A stretch of DNA of 64,000 bases from an uncultured Porphyromonadaceae bacterium. Lineage in GTDB: Bacteria; Bacteroidota; Bacteroidia; Bacteroidales; Muribaculaceae. Both the position numbers and the translations under genes were made by a program. The stretch lies in contig CABUWI010000006.1 of assembly GCA_902495245.1 (NCBI GenBank), forward strand, positions 62,001 through 126,000. The letters run 5' to 3'. Shown in pieces: positions 44,104 to 55,300 of the stretch. How positions within the stretch are numbered: position 1 is the first letter of the stretch; every line of letters starts with the position of its first letter. The notes below the pieces were generated by a model that did no database searches, had not been told where the DNA came from, and saw only the letters and a program-made list of their open reading frames with translations.

Positions 44104-45744
44104 TTAAAGACCGCCCTCGCGGCGCAGAAAAGCGACTATATCCTCCTTTTCGGGCACTCCGAGCTTCTTCCTCACGGAAGATTTGCGCACGTAAATGGTG
44201 GCGACGGTCTGCCCCGTAATGACGCTGATTTCCTTCGTTGAAAACCCGGCCACCATGAGCGCTATGATTTGCTCCTCTTTGGGCGAGAGGAGATTGCCAT
44301 GACGTTCACGCAACCGCGAATAAAACCCGCCGTAGAGATTGTCTATCATGCCGTAGACGCTCTGCCAGTTGACAAGCGTCCCGTCAGTGTCGCCGTCAAT
44401 CGATGAAATTTTGCGCAACATGTCGCGGTTCTGCTCGGTAGGAGTCTCGGCTACCATCTTGATGATGCCGAGCTGCTTTAGCATGGCCCGGCGCAGGGCT
44501 TCGCTTGCCGACGAATCGGCGCTGGGAGCTTTTGACTCGTCGACCAGTTTCTGCAAGATTTCATTGCGCTCAAGCATCTCAAGGGCCTTGCGCTTGCGGT
44601 TGCGGGCATAGACCGCTAACGCGCCCGACACGAGTAGCGCCGCCAAAACGACAATGACAAGCAACGCCGTCTGGCGGTCGTTTTTGGCCTTGAGAAGCAG
44701 GCGTTGGTTCTCAATTTCCAGTGCGCGACGCCCCGCCTCCTGCCGCAGGCGCCGTGCGTCAAACAGATAATCCCTTTGTCTGTTATTTAATCTGGCCGAG
44801 GGTAGAAAGCTGACCTTACCCGTATCGTGGTAATTGAGCACGGTATGCAATACTATCGCAAAACTGTTGTAATATCCTCGTTCATCAGCGCCCATCGCTG
44901 TTGCCAGATTGTCGGCCGTTTTAAGTTCCCTAGCCGCCTCCTCAGGTTTTTGCATATTAAGGAGCGCCAGCGATTTCCAAATGAGAAAATAAGGCAACGC
45001 CGAATCGTCATCAAGCGCATTCATCAAACTGTCGGCCAAATTTATGCTTTCCGCATATCGGCCCGATTCAATGAGGGCGCCAACCTTTTCGTATTTGTAA
45101 CGAAAATGTTTTTCCTTATCGCCCTCGCGAACGGCCATGTCAATAAAATCATCTATGACCACGAGAGCCGAATCATTCCGCTCACCGAAAAGGAAAGCAA
45201 AATAAAGCCAATATTTATACTGTGAACGCATGTTCTCATCGCGGTCAATGGCTATCAGCCGCCTTATCCGAGACTCGTTAGGCCCGTCATATGCTCCCAG
45301 CCGAACCCTGAAGCGCAATGGTTCTATCAGCAACGTTTCGGGAACATTCGTCAGCGAAGATAGCGAGTCCAACATCTTGATAGCCTCTTCCCTTTCTCCG
45401 ATGTGGTGTCTGTAGGCCGCCAATAACGACGTGCTGTTTATGCTTCGCCGCAAATCGCGGCCACGGTAAAAATCGCACGAAAAGCTCACCAGCGAATCGG
45501 CAAGAGACAGATGGCTGCGGCTGTCATGTGCGTAGGCCATGACATAATGATATTTGGCCTTTATCGAGTCGACGGTCAGCTCGTCTGGGTCGATGCCTCC
45601 GAGAAGCGCCAGAGCGCTGTCAGGGTCGGCCGACATCACCGACTCGGCCCGGTCAATAATCTCGTTGCATTCGGATTGCGAACGCGAGCACGAGAGCAGA
45701 AAGATACAGGCAATTATGAAGAACGCCTGAAAATGTAGCCGCAC
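44104..45744 (-). CDS. Membrane-bound TPR protein with LuxR-type DNA-binding domain
   Basis: A 546-residue regulator. The N-terminus has a lipoprotein-like signal (IACIFLLSCSRS), followed by TPR-type helical repeats (about 25-320), one membrane helix at about 362-385 (TALLVIVVLAALLVSGALAVYA), a coiled coil, and a C-terminal LuxR/GerE helix-turn-helix at about 480-546 (LSPKEEQIIALMVAGFSTKEISVITGQTVATIYVRKSSVR). It therefore senses in the periplasm and acts on DNA in the cytoplasm without a histidine kinase. It lies seven bases after the ChaN-like gene and is probably the last gene of the susCD operon. Confidence 0.85.
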   Translation of the reverse strand: MRLHFQAFFIIACIFLLSCSRSQSECNEIIDRAESVMSADPDSALALLGGIDPDELTVDSIKAKYHYVMAYAHDSRSHLSLADSLVSFSCDFYRGRDLRRSINSTSLLAAYRHHIGEREEAIKMLDSLSSLTNVPETLLIEPLRFRVRLGAYDGPNESRIRRLIAIDRDENMRSQYKYWLYFAFLFGERNDSALVVIDDFIDMAVREGDKEKHFRYKYEKVGALIESGRYAESINLADSLMNALDDDSALPYFLIWKSLALLNMQKPEEAARELKTADNLATAMGADERGYYNSFAIVLHTVLNYHDTGKVSFLPSARLNNRQRDYLFDARRLRQEAGRRALEIENQRLLLKAKNDRQTALLVIVVLAALLVSGALAVYARNRKRKALEMLERNEILQKLVDESKAPSADSSASEALRRAMLKQLGIIKMVAETPTEQNRDMLRKISSIDGDTDGTLVNWQSVYGMIDNLYGGFYSRLRERHGNLLSPKEEQIIALMVAGFSTKEISVITGQTVATIYVRKSSVRKKLGVPEKEDIVAFLRREGGL

Positions 45745-45751
45745 TGTTTGA

Positions 45752-46633
45752 TTAGTAGCTGGTGGGGAAGTCGGTGGGGACCACGATGTAGAAGTCGGCG
45801 CGGTCGCGGTTGTCGGGGTCGAGGGCGTCGATTTCGTCCTGCCGCACGGAGGTTACCGTGGCGATTCTGAGGCCGGGCTTGTATTGCTCGAGATAGGGAA
45901 TGATTCCGCCGCGACAGTCGGAGTGGAACGAACCGTTGATGTGGAGAAAGGGCCCGGTGAGGTTGCGGGCTATGAACCAGGCCATGGTTGCGTCCTTGAG
46001 CGCCTGGGCCTCGGCCATGCGGCGCATCTGCTCGGGCGAGCGGCGCGACAGCATGGCCATTGCGCCGAACTTGCCGGCGGTTTCATCCTCGTCATAGCTG
46101 AAAGACACGGGCAACGGCGGCAGATAGCGCTTGGCCTCGGCCGAGAGCGAGTCGAGCACGGCGAGGCCGCCCTCGTTGACGGCGGCGGCATAGCGGCGCG
46201 GCACGTTGGTGGCCACGAACGGGAGGCCGTTGTCCTTGGCGTAATAGACTACGGGATAATAATCGGTCGAGAAGTTATCCCACAGCCGCGCCTCGGCCTC
46301 AAAGCGGTCAAATGATATTTTGCGGCTGAGATACTCGTCGAGAATCAGCTGATTGTCGGCCTCCATCATCTCCTCGCCCAGCACGAGGCGCGGGCCGTGA
46401 ATCTTGTGGAGCGCACGGGTGATTTCCTGCTCGAACCAGTGGGATATGGGGCAGTTGTGGTTTTCGCCGATGAAGACCACGTCGGCGCGGCCGAGCGAGT
46501 CGGCCATGGCGTCGAAATCGACCTCGCGGCCCGCATTGTCGAAGAGCCTATAGGCCACGGGAGAGGCGGCGAAAGCCGCCGGGAGCATGCAGGCTGCGGC
46601 CAGGGCCGCGAGAATGAATCGTTTCATTTCCAT
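45752..46633 (-). CDS. ChaN-like haem-binding family protein
   Basis: A 293-residue exported protein (signal peptide ending near AAFAASP) of the ChaN/haem-binding uptake family. The fold starts YRLFDNAGREVDFDAMA, then has VVFIGENHNCPISHWFEQEI (His and Glu residues typical of the family), LVLGEEMMEADNQLILDEYL and HINGSFHSDCRGGIIPYL near the end. Family members bind haem or take part in iron uptake, but the activity here is inferred. The start may be the second Met at 46627. It is four bases after the M16 gene. Confidence 0.85.
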   Translation of the reverse strand: MEMKRFILAALAAACMLPAAFAASPVAYRLFDNAGREVDFDAMADSLGRADVVFIGENHNCPISHWFEQEITRALHKIHGPRLVLGEEMMEADNQLILDEYLSRKISFDRFEAEARLWDNFSTDYYPVVYYAKDNGLPFVATNVPRRYAAAVNEGGLAVLDSLSAEAKRYLPPLPVSFSYDEDETAGKFGAMAMLSRRSPEQMRRMAEAQALKDATMAWFIARNLTGPFLHINGSFHSDCRGGIIPYLEQYKPGLRIATVTSVRQDEIDALDPDNRDRADFYIVVPTDFPTSY

Positions 46634-46637
46634 TCTA

Positions 46638-49517
46638 TCATTTAAGTTTTACATCTTCGGCGCTGAGGTAGAGAAGAACGTAGAGCGAGGGGTCGATGTG
46701 GGTGCGGAAAGCGTCGCGAACCTCCTCGGGCGTGATTGAGCGGATAATCTCGTCGTAGTTCTCGAAATCTTCAAGCGCCTCGCCGTTTTTAATCAGGCCG
46801 GTGAGAGTTGTGCGCCACATAGCCGTGGCCGACTCGCTCAGAGCCTCGCGACGCGCCACGATACACGACTGCTTGATGGCGTCGAGTTCGGCCGGGGCGA
46901 CCGCTTTGGTGCGCAATTGGTCTACAACAGACATCAGCGCCTCGTGCACGGCGGGCATGTTGCCGTTTTCGGCCGACGAGTTTATGTCGAAATAGAAATA
47001 CTTGCGCGGATAGCCCTCATATTGCAGCATTACGTAAGGCGAATAAACCAGTGCACGGTGCTCGCGCAGCTCGGCGATGGTGTGGTTGCGCAGCAAGTTC
47101 GACATCATTTTCAGCACCAGCGAGTTGCGCAGGCCGGGCGTGTAGCGTCCGAAAAAGAGATAGTCGAACGCCGTCTGCGAGTCGTTTTCATTGTTGAAGC
47201 GCTGGGTCATCACCTCCTTGGGCAAGTTCAGGGCGGAAGTGCCGGCATAGTTCGGCGCGGCCGATGCGGGCATGCGGCCGAACACCGAGGCGAACTCGCG
47301 CGCCACTGAATCGGGCTGCACGTCGCCGCAGACAATATAGGTGGTGCGGTCGGTGCGGCCATAGAGTTCCTTGAAGAACACGGCCATGCTGTCGAGGCTC
47401 ATCGCCTTGAGAAAGTCGCGACGCGCGCGGTCGCGGTCTTCAACGCCGGCATAGGCCGCCGCATAGTCGAGCGTGTTGCCCATGAGCTCGTCCATGCGGA
47501 TAAGCAGCTGGCGGTCGGAGGCGCGGCTGAGCATCTTCGAGAGCACCGACTCGCGGCCGTCATCTTCGAGCATGTCGTTGCGGATTGCCTCGAACTCGCC
47601 ATACAGCAGCTGGGGGTCGGTAATCTTTTCGTAGAGATAGTTGAAGGCCTCGTTGGTCGTTGACGGCGTGCAGGCGCCGAGATAGCCGTGCCAGTCGTTC
47701 TCGAGGGCCGTAGTCATCGAAATGCCCGACTGATAAAGATATTCGCCGATGTGCGGCGCCTTGGCAATGCCGCCCATGTCGATATAGCTGGCGGCGCCGC
47801 TGAGCAGCGGCAGTTTCTCGGTTGAAATCGCGCCGTAGCCGCCGGGGCTCACCGAGCCGAACAGCACGGAGCCTTCGTCGTCGGTGGGTCTGACAAGGAG
47901 CGTGATGCCGTTTGACAGTTTATATTCATAGAGGTCAAGACCCTCGTAGTGGCGCGGCGACGAAAGCGTCGACGGGTCAAAGGCGTGGCGCTCGGCAAGC
48001 ACGGCAGGCGTCGCCACGGGTTCTGAAACCGCCTCGACCGGCTCGGTGAACACATACATCTGCGTCGGCTCGGCCAGGCCGCGGTTCCACCACCCTATCA
48101 CGTCGTCAAGGCGGCAGCGGTCAACGTTGCGGTTAGACGTATGGGCGGCCACGAGCAGCGTGTCGTTATAGTTCGTGAGCCAGCCTGCAAGCACGTCGCG
48201 CACCTCGTCGGGCGAAATCGTCCCGACGCCCTGAATCAGCGCCGCAACCTGCGTGGAATCGGAAATATACCGGTCGCCCGAAATGATATAGTCCGCAAAA
48301 TCATCACACCAGCCCGACGATGAATTGCCGTGGCCGGCAAGATGGCGGAGATTGCGTGCGCGCAGGTCGCGCTGATAGCGGATTTCGTTCTCGTCAAAAC
48401 CATGGACAAGGGCGCTCTGAACCTCGTTGGCAATGCGGGCCACGCACGAGTCGAGCGGCATTTCGCGGCCGGCGCGGGCGCTGAATACCAGATGGTTCGT
48501 ATTGCCCAGATACCAGGCGTCGCTGACGTCGCCGCGAATCTTGAGGTCTGACAGGCGACGCGAAAGCGCGTTGACGGCTATGCGCCCGATTTCCTTGCGG
48601 CGCGCGTCGTCGATGGTGCGCACCGTGAGCCCCTTGTGAGGAATAATCAGCTCGACCGAATCGTGGGTGGTCAGCGAGTCGATGTCGAACATTATCTGAC
48701 GTCCGGGGTCATACGTCAGCTCATATTTCGTGTAGTCGCTCACATCGCCGCGTTTGAGCGATGAGAACTGCTTGATTATCTGCTTCTCGACGGCCGCGGG
48801 GTCAACGTCGCCCACCACGACCACCGCGCCCAGTTGCGGGCGATACCATTTGCGGTAATATTCTTTGAGCGTCTTGGCCGTCATGCGGCTCACCTCGTCG
48901 GGCGAACCCAGCGGCATGCGGCTCGCAAAGCGGCTCTGGCCTATTTTCAGATTATAGAAGGGATCTTCCTGCACCGTGCTTCGCAGCTCTTCGAGAATGA
49001 TGCCCTTTTCCGTCTCTACACGCTTGGGGTTGATGGTGAGCCGCTCGGTCCAGTCGCGGATAATCGACAGCGGCTTGGCATAGCCGTCGGCCTTGAGCGA
49101 ATCGGTTGACGGCGTTGCGAAAAGATAGATTGTGCGGTCGTGGCCGGTGAAGGCATTGATGTCGATGCCGTAGCGCATGCCGAGCGATTCGAGATAGCTC
49201 ACCGCCCCGCGGTTGGGAAAGTTGTCCGTGCCGCCGAAGGCGATATGCTCCAGAAAGTGGGCGGCGCCCCCCTGGCGGTCATTCTGCTGCACCGACCCCA
49301 CTTTCCACACAAGGCGGAATTCGGCGCGGCCGGCCGGATAGTCGTTCGGCAGAATCAGATAGTGGAGCCCGTTGGGCAAAAAGCCTTCCACAGTCCCCGC
49401 GGGCAGCGATATGGTGTCGGACAGCTCGGCCGCATCGGCCTGTCCGAAAGAAAGAAACAGAGCCGTCCCCATGGCGAGGACGGTCTGTTTCAAGAATCGG
49501 ATAATCTGTATTTTCAC
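46638..49517 (-). CDS. M16 family zinc metallopeptidase
   Basis: A 959-residue exported pitrilysin-type peptidase. After the signal peptide (ending near QADAAEL) come two M16 halves. The first has the inverted zinc motif HFLEHIAFGG near residue 86 with the downstream Glu in KGIILEELRS. The second half (from about 500) has no zinc motif and is the usual inactive partner domain, with an RHEAR-type C-terminal pattern (REHRALVYSPYV). It cleaves peptides rather than whole proteins, in the periplasm or at the surface. It sits between a SusD-associated lipoprotein and the ChaN-like gene. Confidence 0.92.
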   Translation of the reverse strand: MKIQIIRFLKQTVLAMGTALFLSFGQADAAELSDTISLPAGTVEGFLPNGLHYLILPNDYPAGRAEFRLVWKVGSVQQNDRQGGAAHFLEHIAFGGTDNFPNRGAVSYLESLGMRYGIDINAFTGHDRTIYLFATPSTDSLKADGYAKPLSIIRDWTERLTINPKRVETEKGIILEELRSTVQEDPFYNLKIGQSRFASRMPLGSPDEVSRMTAKTLKEYYRKWYRPQLGAVVVVGDVDPAAVEKQIIKQFSSLKRGDVSDYTKYELTYDPGRQIMFDIDSLTTHDSVELIIPHKGLTVRTIDDARRKEIGRIAVNALSRRLSDLKIRGDVSDAWYLGNTNHLVFSARAGREMPLDSCVARIANEVQSALVHGFDENEIRYQRDLRARNLRHLAGHGNSSSGWCDDFADYIISGDRYISDSTQVAALIQGVGTISPDEVRDVLAGWLTNYNDTLLVAAHTSNRNVDRCRLDDVIGWWNRGLAEPTQMYVFTEPVEAVSEPVATPAVLAERHAFDPSTLSSPRHYEGLDLYEYKLSNGITLLVRPTDDEGSVLFGSVSPGGYGAISTEKLPLLSGAASYIDMGGIAKAPHIGEYLYQSGISMTTALENDWHGYLGACTPSTTNEAFNYLYEKITDPQLLYGEFEAIRNDMLEDDGRESVLSKMLSRASDRQLLIRMDELMGNTLDYAAAYAGVEDRDRARRDFLKAMSLDSMAVFFKELYGRTDRTTYIVCGDVQPDSVAREFASVFGRMPASAAPNYAGTSALNLPKEVMTQRFNNENDSQTAFDYLFFGRYTPGLRNSLVLKMMSNLLRNHTIAELREHRALVYSPYVMLQYEGYPRKYFYFDINSSAENGNMPAVHEALMSVVDQLRTKAVAPAELDAIKQSCIVARREALSESATAMWRTTLTGLIKNGEALEDFENYDEIIRSITPEEVRDAFRTHIDPSLYVLLYLSAEDVKLK

Positions 49518-49574
49518 TTTGCGGTTTTATAGATTCGTGGTTGAAATTCGAGCTCAAATTTAGCTCAAATTTCT

Positions 49575-50852
49575 TTATTTCGCAAGTGTGTAAGTAACTT
49601 TTACGCGCGAATAGCCATACTGGTCGGCGTGGTCGAAGGGGAATTCAAAGGTCATGATGCCGTTGGCGAAGTCAATCTTGCCGGTCGGTGCGACATAGAG
49701 GTTGTTGTCTTCGACCTCCCAGTAGTCCTCGTTCACGCTGTTCATGCCCAGATACGATTTCGGATTGGCCGTGATGCTGTAGGTCATCAGCTCGATTGCA
49801 TCGGGGTCATTCGCGGCAATTTTGTCGAGATTGCGGTTCCATGCGCTGTAGTTGTAGGCAAAAGGAATCCACGACTCGTGGTCGATATACCAGTCATCTT
49901 CAATCAGCGAATTGTAAATATGGTTGCCGTTCTTGTCGAGAACATAGTCGTCGCCTTCGACAACGAACTCAAGGTCGGCGGTCTGTGTTGCGGCGTCGTA
50001 GTTGACAATCTTGATGTCGGGCAGCGAAACCTCGAACGTTTCGGCAGAGGTCGAGTTCCAGCCGAGCAGGCTCATCAGACGCAGGCTTTCGGGAGCAGCC
50101 TCGGGGTCTTCGTCATAAGCGAAATATTCCTTGTCGTCAACCGTGAGCTTGCGGAAGCTGTCATACAGATAGTCGCGCATGCCCATGGGGTTGGCGGCCA
50201 TGGTCAGGGTCGGGGTCTCGACGGTTGCCTCGTCGCCAAGGGTGATGGCAGTCGTGCCGCCCAGCTGAATCGTGGCTGCTTCGATAAACGGAGCGCGGGC
50301 GCCCGAGCCGGGGAACTCGATGATGCCCTGCAGGGCGATGTTGCCAATCCATTGGCCCAGGTCGAAGCCTTTGGCCTCGTTGATGCTGCTGATGAGTGCG
50401 CGCTGCTCGGCGGTCAGTTCGGCCAGCGACGAGTGGGGCGTTACGTTGAAAATGGCTGCCGAGGCCATTTCATAGCCTGTGGGCACCGATGCGAGGGCAA
50501 CGGTGAGAGTAACGGGAGCCTCCAGCTCTACGTCGGTGGTCTTCACGCGGAAAGAGGCGGCGCGCGAGCCGGCGGTTACGGTTACGGGATTGTCGAGAAT
50601 CTCCATCGCTTCGGCGTGGTCGCCGGTAACGGCAAAGGTAAAGGTCACGTCGGCCTTGGCATTCTGGCTCAGGTCGACGTTGATGGTGATTTCGTCGGCA
50701 TAGTTGACGGGAATGTCGGTGGTGCCGTCAACGACTGTGAGGTAGATTTTGTTTTTTACTTCAGGGTCGCCGCCGTCATCGTCCTTACATGAAACGGCGC
50801 CAAGCGCGAGGGTCAGCACGGCGGCCGACGCGAGATACTTGATTGCATTCAT
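49575..50852 (-). CDS. Surface lipoprotein associated with SusD (possibly DUF4929-like)
   Basis: A 425-residue lipoprotein (lipobox AVSCK at residue 22, followed by an acidic DDDGGD stretch that favours surface export). Residues about 35-135 look like an immunoglobulin-like or cadherin-like beta domain; the rest includes repeated WYIDHESWIPFAYNYSAWN-type aromatic segments, suggesting ligand binding. The position after susD matches the surface glycan- or peptide-binding proteins of Sus-like systems. The family is uncertain (possibly DUF4929). It lies 57 bases from the M16 gene and 49 from susD. Confidence 0.75.
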   Translation of the reverse strand: MNAIKYLASAAVLTLALGAVSCKDDDGGDPEVKNKIYLTVVDGTTDIPVNYADEITINVDLSQNAKADVTFTFAVTGDHAEAMEILDNPVTVTAGSRAASFRVKTTDVELEAPVTLTVALASVPTGYEMASAAIFNVTPHSSLAELTAEQRALISSINEAKGFDLGQWIGNIALQGIIEFPGSGARAPFIEAATIQLGGTTAITLGDEATVETPTLTMAANPMGMRDYLYDSFRKLTVDDKEYFAYDEDPEAAPESLRLMSLLGWNSTSAETFEVSLPDIKIVNYDAATQTADLEFVVEGDDYVLDKNGNHIYNSLIEDDWYIDHESWIPFAYNYSAWNRNLDKIAANDPDAIELMTYSITANPKSYLGMNSVNEDYWEVEDNNLYVAPTGKIDFANGIMTFEFPFDHADQYGYSRVKVTYTLAK

Positions 50853-50901
50853 TGCGAAATGAAATTTGTAATGATTAAAATGTTGGTTTGTTAATTGTTT
50901 A

Positions 50902-52320
50902 TCAATCGTTGAAGGAGTTCTTGGGCCATACGGGGTTCTGGCTCATGTTCTCGTTATAAAGATATTCGTCGCGCGGAATCGGCCAGAGCCAGCGGTAGTC
51001 GTCGGCCGCGATTCGGCGTTCGGCGCTCTGACCCGACGTCCAGTCGGCAAGCACCGTGCGGCGATAGTGCTTCAGGTCAAACCAGCGCTCGCCCTCGCCG
51101 ACGAATTCCTTGTGCTTCTCGGCGAGAATGGCCCGCAACAGCGGCGTGCCTCTCAGCCCGGGGTCGACCGTCGGGGCGCCGCGCTGCGTCAGATAGTCGT
51201 TGAGCACACCGACGGCCTTATCCTCGTTCTCGCCGTCGAGCGCATAGGCCTGAGCCAGAATGAACACCGCGCCCGACAGGCGCATCTTCACAATCTGCGA
51301 AATCGTTTTCTGCTGCTTGCGCAAGGCGTTATACTTGCCCATATAAGACTGGAATCCCAACGTGGGCGACGTCGTTTCAAACAGACACCAGGCGCGGCGG
51401 CAGTCGTCGGCGTCATATGAGCTGACAAGCGCCGGTGCCACCGAGAAATAATCGCCGGCATCGCGGTCATAGACGATGTCGAGATAGAAAGTCTCGGATT
51501 TGTCGACATTGCCGTAGGTCAGAATGCGTTCGGCGCAGTTGTCTTCGGTCCATAGATTGTTGTAGGCCGCAGGCGCCAGAACGTCGGTGCCGATTTCGTC
51601 GATAAGGGTCTTGGCCAGTTCGGCGGCGCGGCCGTAATTGCCGGCATAGAGCTCGACCTCGGCGGCAAGATAGCGCGTGGCGTTGAGCGAGAACCAGTGG
51701 GTCTCGGCCATGGTGCGCGTCTCGACCTGCAGCGCGTCGCCCAGCAGCGTGCGTATGGCCTCGACCGAGGCCTTGACCGACGAGCGGCTGAGGTTCTGCA
51801 TCTTAACGGCATCTTTGAGCACTATGGCGTCGGCGTCGGGGCCGTCGGCATAATCCGGGCCGTAAATGCGCACCAACTGGAAGTAGCAATATGCCTTCAG
51901 CGCCTTGGCCTCGGCCGTGATTTCGGCAAGCAGGGCGCGCTCGCCGTCGTTCTGAGCCTTGATTGCGGGCATGCGCTCGAGCAGGGCGTTGATGGTGGAG
52001 ATGACAGAATAATATTGCGGCCAGAGCGACGCCGAGATATCCTGAAACGACTGCGGTTGCCAGTTGTAGGCGTTGATTGACGACGGATTGTTGCGCGCCC
52101 ACGCCGTCGGGGCGAAGTCATCGGCAAAGACCGACAGGTCATATTCCGGGTTGGGCAGAGCGCTGTAGGCCGTGGCCAGCAGTTCGCGGGCAGTGCCGGG
52201 CGTAGAGATGGCGTCGGGGTCTGAGAACTGGTTCTCATAGGGCACATCGAGCGAGCAGCCGCCGGCCAGTGCGCCGAAAACCGACAGAATTGCCGTATAT
52301 AAAATTTCCTTTGTCTTCAT
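50902..52320 (-). CDS. SusD/RagB family nutrient-binding lipoprotein
   Basis: A 472-residue SusD-type lipoprotein (lipobox AGGCS at residue 22). The N-terminal RagB/SusD pattern is present (ARELLATAYSALPNPEYD, the STINALLERMP helix and EAKALKAYCYFQLVRIYG), and the C-terminal half has the LKHYRRTVL and MSQNPVWPKN tail typical of the family. It sits on the outer face of the outer membrane and works as a lid on the SusC barrel. The nearby peptidase and ChaN-like gene argue for peptide or haem substrates. Confidence 0.94.
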   Translation of the reverse strand: MKTKEILYTAILSVFGALAGGCSLDVPYENQFSDPDAISTPGTARELLATAYSALPNPEYDLSVFADDFAPTAWARNNPSSINAYNWQPQSFQDISASLWPQYYSVISTINALLERMPAIKAQNDGERALLAEITAEAKALKAYCYFQLVRIYGPDYADGPDADAIVLKDAVKMQNLSRSSVKASVEAIRTLLGDALQVETRTMAETHWFSLNATRYLAAEVELYAGNYGRAAELAKTLIDEIGTDVLAPAAYNNLWTEDNCAERILTYGNVDKSETFYLDIVYDRDAGDYFSVAPALVSSYDADDCRRAWCLFETTSPTLGFQSYMGKYNALRKQQKTISQIVKMRLSGAVFILAQAYALDGENEDKAVGVLNDYLTQRGAPTVDPGLRGTPLLRAILAEKHKEFVGEGERWFDLKHYRRTVLADWTSGQSAERRIAADDYRWLWPIPRDEYLYNENMSQNPVWPKNSFND

Positions 52321-52323
52321 TTT

Positions 52324-55300
52324 TCAGAACGTAACACTGAGGTTGAGCGTAACGACGGGCTGAATGGCGGCGCCGAGTTGTCCGGTCTCGGGGTCAGACT
52401 CGTCGTAGGGGGTGATGGTGAAAAGGTTTGATGCCTGCAGGGCCACCGACGCATATTTAATCACGCCGTGAGTGCGGTCGAGAATGCGGCGGGGGAAGCG
52501 ATAGCGGAACGAGAGCATCGACATGCGCAGATAGTCGCTGCGGCCGGTGTTGTGCGTGTTGGCATACGAGAGCGTCTCGATTGCCGACGACGAATAGAAC
52601 GGCGAGGCATATTGCTTGTCCGTGTCGCCGCGGTGCAGCCACATTGTCTGCGTCAGCCCGGCCAGGGCGTTCATGTTCACGTTGTCGCGGTCGCGCACAT
52701 AGGTGTAGCTATACTGGCGCTTGCCGCCGGCCACCCAGTAGAAGTCGGCGTCAAGCTCGAACTCGCGCCATGCCAGGCTCAGGTTCACCGTGCCTGAATA
52801 AGGCGGCGTCAGGTGGCCGATTTCAACGAAGTCGTCGCGGGTCAGCTTAGTCTTGCCCGGCTCGATTTCGCGGCCGCCGGCACCGATGAACACGGGCAGG
52901 CCCGTAACGGCGTTGATGCCGCCCCACTGCAGCCCGTAAAGCATGTCATAAGGTTTGCCGACCTCGAAGTCGGGAATCAGCGACGACTCTGAGGTGTAGA
53001 TTTTGTCGGCATAATAGAGGTCGACAACTTCGTTGCGGTTGTAGGCCACCGAGGCGCCCAGACGGAAGCGGAAGTCGCGCACAATGTCGGGCAGCGTGTA
53101 TGAGGCGCTGATTTCTATGCCGTCGTTGCGCAGGGTGCCCATGTTGCGCTTCATCATGTTGAAGCCGTTAGACGAGGCCACGGGCACGTCGAGCAGGGCG
53201 TCGGCCGTTTCGCGCCTGTACCACCCGAAGTCAATGTTGACGCTGCGGAAGAGGCCCAGCTGAACGCCGGCATCAATCGAGGTTGTGTGCTCAGGTTTGA
53301 GGTCGGTGTTGTAGAGCGCGAGCAGTTGCAGCAGGCGCTGGGTGCCGTAGGTGTCTTCGAGATAGGCGAACGTGCCGATGGTCTGCGCGGCGCTCACGCC
53401 CGCAAGGCTGGCCGTCTGGCCGTATGAGCCTTTGAAGTTGAGGCGCGACAGCACCGGATTGCCGTTCAGAAAGTTATACTGTGTCGGTGTCCACCCCAGG
53501 CCCGCGGCCCAGGCGCTGTTCCAGCGCTTTGACGACGGAAGCACCGACGAGGCGTCGAGCTTGTAGGTGGCGAAGAGGTCATAGGTGTGATCGAACGTAT
53601 AGCCGGCCACGGCGCCGACACCCAGCTGCACCACCTTCTCCTTCAGCGAGGCCACGGCCGGCTTGCGGCTGCCGGTAATCGACTGGTTGATGAGCGCGGC
53701 CGAGGCGTGGTTGCCGACGCCGTAGCCGGTGATGCCGAGGTTGTCAGTATCGGTCAGATAATAGTCGTGGTTGAGACTGAGCGTCAGGTCATGCTTGTCG
53801 TTGAACAGTTTGTTATAGAGCGCGCGTATGTTATACGAGAAGTTGAGCACGGTGTTCATGCTCTTGCTCAAGCGCCCCAGCTCGGCGGCGGGGAAGCCGC
53901 TCTGCTGTTCGGAATAAGACGACGCGGGCGTGAAGTGAACCACCTCAGAAACCATGTAGTCCAGACCGGCGACGGCTGAAATCTCGCCGCCCTCGAAGGG
54001 CCGCAGGTTGATTGAGGCCGACGCGCCGCCGCGCTTGTCGTTGCTGTTGCTCTCGAACTGCTTCTGCAGGTCGTTGAACGTGCGGTTGGGATAGGACCAG
54101 AGTTTGCCGCCCGAGGGAGTCTCGTAGGGATTCAGATTATACACGAGCGACGACGGCGAGAAGTCGCTGCCGTTGGGCGACTTGGTCTCGGTGTAGCCGC
54201 CGTCCATGTTGAACGAGAAGTAGCCTATCGAGCCGAGCTGCTGGTCAATGCCCAGGCGCAGGTTGCCGCGAAGGGTGTTGTTGCCCTTCACCTGGCCGCC
54301 CTGACTTGAAAAATTGCCCGACAGGAAGTAAGAGGTCTTTTCGTTGCCGCCGCGCACCGAAATGTTGTGGCTCTGATAGAGGGCCAGCCTCATCAGCTCG
54401 TCAAACCAGTCGGTGTTGATTGCGCGCAGCGAGTCGAGCGTGGCGGCGCCTTCGGCAATGAGCTGCTGCAGGCGCGGGTTGTTGCGCTCGTAGCGGTTAT
54501 AGTAGTCGGGGCTGTAGCGATAGCCCGGCGCGGCCGGATTGCCCATCAGGCGCTCGAATTCAAGCTTTTCGGCGCTGTCCATGGTGTGGATTCCGCGGCG
54601 CCCCTTGAATGTTACGCCCATGTTGAGGCTATAAGTAACGTCGATGCCGCCCGACTGAGTGCCGCGCTGCGAGGAGATTTCAATGACGCCGTTGGCGGCC
54701 TTGATGCCGTAGAGCGCGCATGCGGCGGCGTCTTTCAGCACCTTGATTTCGCGAATGTCCTGCGGATTGAGCGTGTTGAAGGCATCTGACGAAATGACCT
54801 TGCCGTCAAGAACGTATAGCGGCTCGTTGGCCGCATCGCCCGTGCGCAGCGACTGGTTGCCGCGAATGCGTATTTTCGGTTTCGAGCCGAGCTCGCCCGA
54901 GTTGGTTACTATCAGGCCGGGCACCGAACCCTGCAGCGCCAGGCCGAGGTCAACCATCGGCTTTTCGTTCAGGCGCTTCATGTCAACGGTCTGCACCACA
55001 CCCGACCGGCTGCGAATGTCAATGGCGTTGATGTTGCTCTCGGCGCTCACAACCACCTCTTTGAGCATATTGTCGTCGCTCTCCATGGCGGCGTCCTGCT
55101 GCTCCTGGCCGTCATAGGTGAACTCAACCGGCTTCATGCCGACGCAACTGAACTGTATTTTGGCGCCGCGCTTGAAGCGTCCGCGCAACAGATAGAAACC
55201 GTCGGCATCGGTCATGGTGCCATAGGGCGACGATTTGATTTTAACCACAACTCCAGGAAGAGTCTCGCCGTGATGGTCGGTAACCACCCCGGTCAGCACG

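Noticed and set aside
49629..50792. Open frame of about 390 codons opposite the SusD-associated lipoprotein
   Set aside because: No domain and opposite a gene with a clear lipobox and operon position.
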